NCBI GenBank assembly: GCA_018398585.1
Contig: JAGTTD010000001.1
Location: 33,616,438-33,680,437, forward strand
Source: Simmondsia chinensis
Taxonomy: Eukaryota > Streptophyta > Magnoliopsida > Caryophyllales > Simmondsiaceae
DNA: 64,000 bases
Direction: 5' to 3'
Positions 61,070 to 64,000 of the stretch are shown in pieces (within the stretch, counting starts at the first letter, position 1; each line of letters begins with the position of its first letter). A program made the translations under genes and the position numbers. Below the pieces are notes generated by a model. That model was given only the letters and a program-made list of their open reading frames with translations, was not told the origin of the DNA and did not search any database.

Positions 61070-64000
61070 TAGTGGTGGCCGGGGGCCGGGCCGGAGGGGT
61101 TCCAGGGCCAGGCCCAGCCCGACCCGTGGCCCGGGCCCACTACAGTGCGGGCCAAGCCAGGTCCGGGCCCGCTACAGTGCGGGCCGGGCCGGCCTGGCCA
61201 ACTTTTTTTACAGAAATAAAAAAAAAATAAATAATACAGAGTTGTTTTGTACTAAAATTATTGTAATTCATTGATAAATAATATGAGATACAAATATATT
61301 TTTCCAAGCATTAATCATGCTAAATATACATGTTCAAAAAAAAATAATGCTAAATATATGTAATAAAATAAAATATACAATAAGTAATGATAAATATCTT
61401 ATCAAAAAAATAATGGTAAATACATAACTTAACAAATACAAGTACAAATACAACGCAGTTGGGGCCTAATATTTAAAAGTACAAATTGGTTTATCAAAAA
61501 ATACAAAGTTTGACATATGGGTGGTGCGGTCGTCTTTTGATGTAAATATTTAAAAGTAAATAATTCACATACAAAAGTGTTGATATCAGTCGCCTAGGGG
61601 GGTTTCTACGCCATCATTTGACGTATCAGTTGTGTGGTAGTCTTCTTCATCGCTCGATGAATCCAGCTTCATTCTCTATTGATCTCTTGACTCAGCTAGC
61701 AGCCAATCCTTCAAGCACACGGACATCTCCAAGCTTGACGACGATAGCTTTGCCCTCTTCGTTCCAAGCAACCTTCCACCAAGACTGAAAGCACACTCCG
61801 ATACTACTGAAGACACCGGACAACTTAGTATATCATGTGCCATGGTGGAAAGCACGGGATACTGGGCTTGGTTTGTGTTCCACCATTGTAAAAGGTCAAA
61901 ATGCGGGTTGGCGGGCGGCCCGAAAATATGGACCAACGGTGTCCGCAAATAATAATCTAGCTCGTCACATGACGTGAGGGCTACTGTGGGCGTAAATTGC
62001 TCCAACAGCTTCTATGAATATGACGTGTGTGAACTACTTCCACTAGATGGGGAAGATCCTACTGCAGCATTACTAGGATTATTAGACGCTAATTTACGAA
62101 AATATTAAGAAAATAAATTATGCAAGTCGTTATCGACATTGGCAATGAAAGTGTCGATATTAAGACAAGGATGCAAATATTTGAAAAAATGTTGGCAAAA
62201 CAAGTTTAAACCCTCGCGTTTACAACGAGGGTCTAAAATAGTTGCCAAGCAGTATATAAGAGGTAGTTCAGAATAATATTTGGCAAACTTTTCTTTCATT
62301 GTCTTAATCGATTCGAACAAAATGGGGCTGGATTCATTACCCACCATCCAATTGACAATATCAAGCAATCTTGATATTGCTTGAGGCATGGTCGGATAGT
62401 AGTAACCCGAAAAAAATGCCGTTGCCTCTTTAAACATGCTAAAAAAGTTACAAATTTGATCTATTGTCTCCCAATTTATACCTGCCAGGTTGTAATCGCT
62501 CCATTCTGTACGATTTTCCTGGGCGAATTCCATTAGAACATCTTTGTATGGTAGAATGCGCTCTAACATTTCTACCGTAGACGTCCACCTAGTTTGGGAG
62601 TCTAATTTGAATTGTTTATATTCTATGTTATGCAACCTACATAAATTTCTAAATTTTTTTTTTCTAGTGCCGGATGATTTAATAGATGTTATTACGGATC
62701 TTAAGGTGGTAAGGGATACTTTTATAAGATCTAAACCATCCATTACCATTAAATGCAAAATGTGACAAATGCAACGAATATGGAAACACTTCCCACCTAA
62801 CATGGGTCTCATTTGCCTAATTAAATATGTAACGGATGCAGTGTTATTGGTAGCATTGTCGAACGTAATACTGAAGATACGTCGCTCTATGCCCCAATCG
62901 CGGACTGCCGACATAATCGCACCCGTAATTACCTCGGCAGCGTGGGGGCAATCTAAAAGTCCAAAATGAATTATCCTCTTTTGGAGGAAGAAGGATTCAT
63001 CGGTCCAGTGTGCCATTATGCACATATAAGGTTGACCGGGTTTCGACGTCCATACGTCCGACATCAACGAGAACATGCTCGTGTTCGTCGCAAAATGTGT
63101 TAAGACCCCAGCTTTCATCCCGCGGTACAACGTAAAAGCGTCCCGCTTTACGGCGTTCCGAGGAATCCTCACAATGGTGGGGTTCACATTTCATTGGAGG
63201 TAGTCGACGAAATATGGGTTTTAGCCGGTATTAAAAGGGCCTTTCACTCAAAATTATATATTTAGCTAGCCCCTTTCGGTTGGGCTCTTGAGAGAACATA
63301 AAATTAGCAAGTGCACCGGTCACTTGCTGTACTCGACGTTGTTGGCTCTTATCTGGATATTGCTCGGGATGACACCTAAGTATATGTCTGTTTAATGTGC
63401 CCGTCCGACTGCCAGGTTGATGGCTAAAATCCATAACTGGGTCACATAATTTACAAGTTGCTTTATTAGTTGTCTTATTAAGGGTAAAGTGCTTCCATAC
63501 CCCACTAGTTGTACGCCTACTAGCACCGGTATTAGTTTCAGACTGGGTTTCGGTGGTGGCCGTGGGTTCCTCATCAACTTGTGAGTCTCCAACCCCACCG
63601 CCACCTGACTCATGATAATCTTGTTGTTGTGAAAAGTCATAATCTATGCTATCATCAGTGTATGGGGGTGATGGGTCTGGTTGTATAAAAGCTCGTTCTT
63701 CAGTATTAGGTAAGACAACTCTACTCCTTTTAGGGATTTTGGGTGGCCGAGAAGAGCTAGAACTAGCACGACCGGCTCCAGAGGATGATGGAGAGTTGTG
63801 TGCCATATTAGTAAAAGTGATTAGTATTTATAAAATGCAAGTAGTAATGCAAATTAAATAACTAAAAATGCGAATCAAATAAAATTGCGATACTAAAATT
63901 ACCGAAACGAGAGAACAATGAAATTCAAACTTCAGCCAAACACTTTACAAACTTCGAACTTTAGAGCACAATTTTGCAATTAGCAAGGTTAGAGAAGATG
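61070..64000 (-). mobile_element. hAT transposon, copy 2, right end outside the window
   Basis: Starts TAGTGGTGGCCGGGGGCCGG at 61070, the same terminus as copy 1, followed by GGGCCGGGCC-rich subterminal DNA. It aligns with copy 1 along its whole length, with the transposase on the minus strand. The right terminus and the second target site lie beyond 64000; the left target octamer should be CTGCCATA (61062-61069). Confidence 0.93.
61676..63806 (-). pseudogene. hAT transposase, copy 2
   Basis: From ATG 63806: Ser-rich start and BED finger (SGVWKHFTLNKTTNKATCKL, NRHILRCHPEQY) to about 63231, where a frameshift occurs. The frame 63187-62105 then holds MSDVWTSKPGQPYMCIMAHW, ITFDNATNNTASVTYLI, HIRCICHILHLMVMDG and TRWTSTVEMLE without a break, longer than in copy 1. 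A stop follows at 62105, and the same frame resumes at 62005-61676 with the C-terminal hAT domain (FDLLQWWNTNQAQYPVLSTM, SSVVSECAFSLGGR). Different breaks from copy 1 show independent decay. Confidence 0.95.

Overview
The window looks like nuclear DNA of a flowering plant, most likely a dicot. I cannot name the species. It is AT-rich, genes have GT-AG introns, and it is crowded with plant transposable elements. I find one ordinary host gene: a RING E3 ubiquitin ligase of the AIRP2 type, with five exons spread over 45311-56512 on the + strand. Nearly everything else is mobile DNA or its decay products.

Layout. 1-5189: Ty1/copia element on the - strand, cut off by the window start. 5190-8690: intergenic, with one decayed copia LTR near 7140-7880. 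8690-10474: remnant of a DUF4283/CCHC LINE ORF1 (- strand), split by an 856-bp TIR transposon with a 3-bp target duplication. 10870-16053: heavily decayed copia element (+). 17070-22332: almost complete MULE (Mutator-like) transposon with a 9-bp target duplication, nine palindromic repeats in each arm and a transposase broken only by three stop codons. 22888-25720: LTR element that encodes only a Gag-like protein. About 25726-32030: two decayed Ty3/gypsy elements on the - strand. 32031-32075: a 45-nt C tract at a breakpoint. 32076-37891: Ty3/gypsy element (+). 37892-41558: 3' half of a second copia element related to the first. 41909-42143: 5S-rRNA-derived SINE. 42240-45000: minisatellite, small MITE, LTR fragment and fold-back element.

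The E3 gene follows. Its 7.9-kb first intron holds a 2.1-kb non-autonomous LTR element (46628-48718) with a degraded RRM-like reading frame, and a full-length hAT transposon (48891-52069) with a perfect 8-bp target duplication. Its fourth intron holds two further TIR elements. Downstream are a 5'-truncated SINE (57323-57482), a TIR MITE (57548-58305) that itself carries a second full-length 5S-SINE (57814-58048), a truncated RTE-type LINE (58378 to about 59620) and a second hAT copy (61070 to the window end).

The most distinctive items are the 5S-headed SINE family (two 235-bp copies plus a truncated one, all with 18-20 bp target duplications), the symmetrical palindrome arrays of the MULE, and the RRM-carrying LTR element. 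None of the transposon proteins reads through intact, so most copies are probably immobile. The host gene reads intact once spliced (242 codons). All matches were made by eye; no database search was possible.
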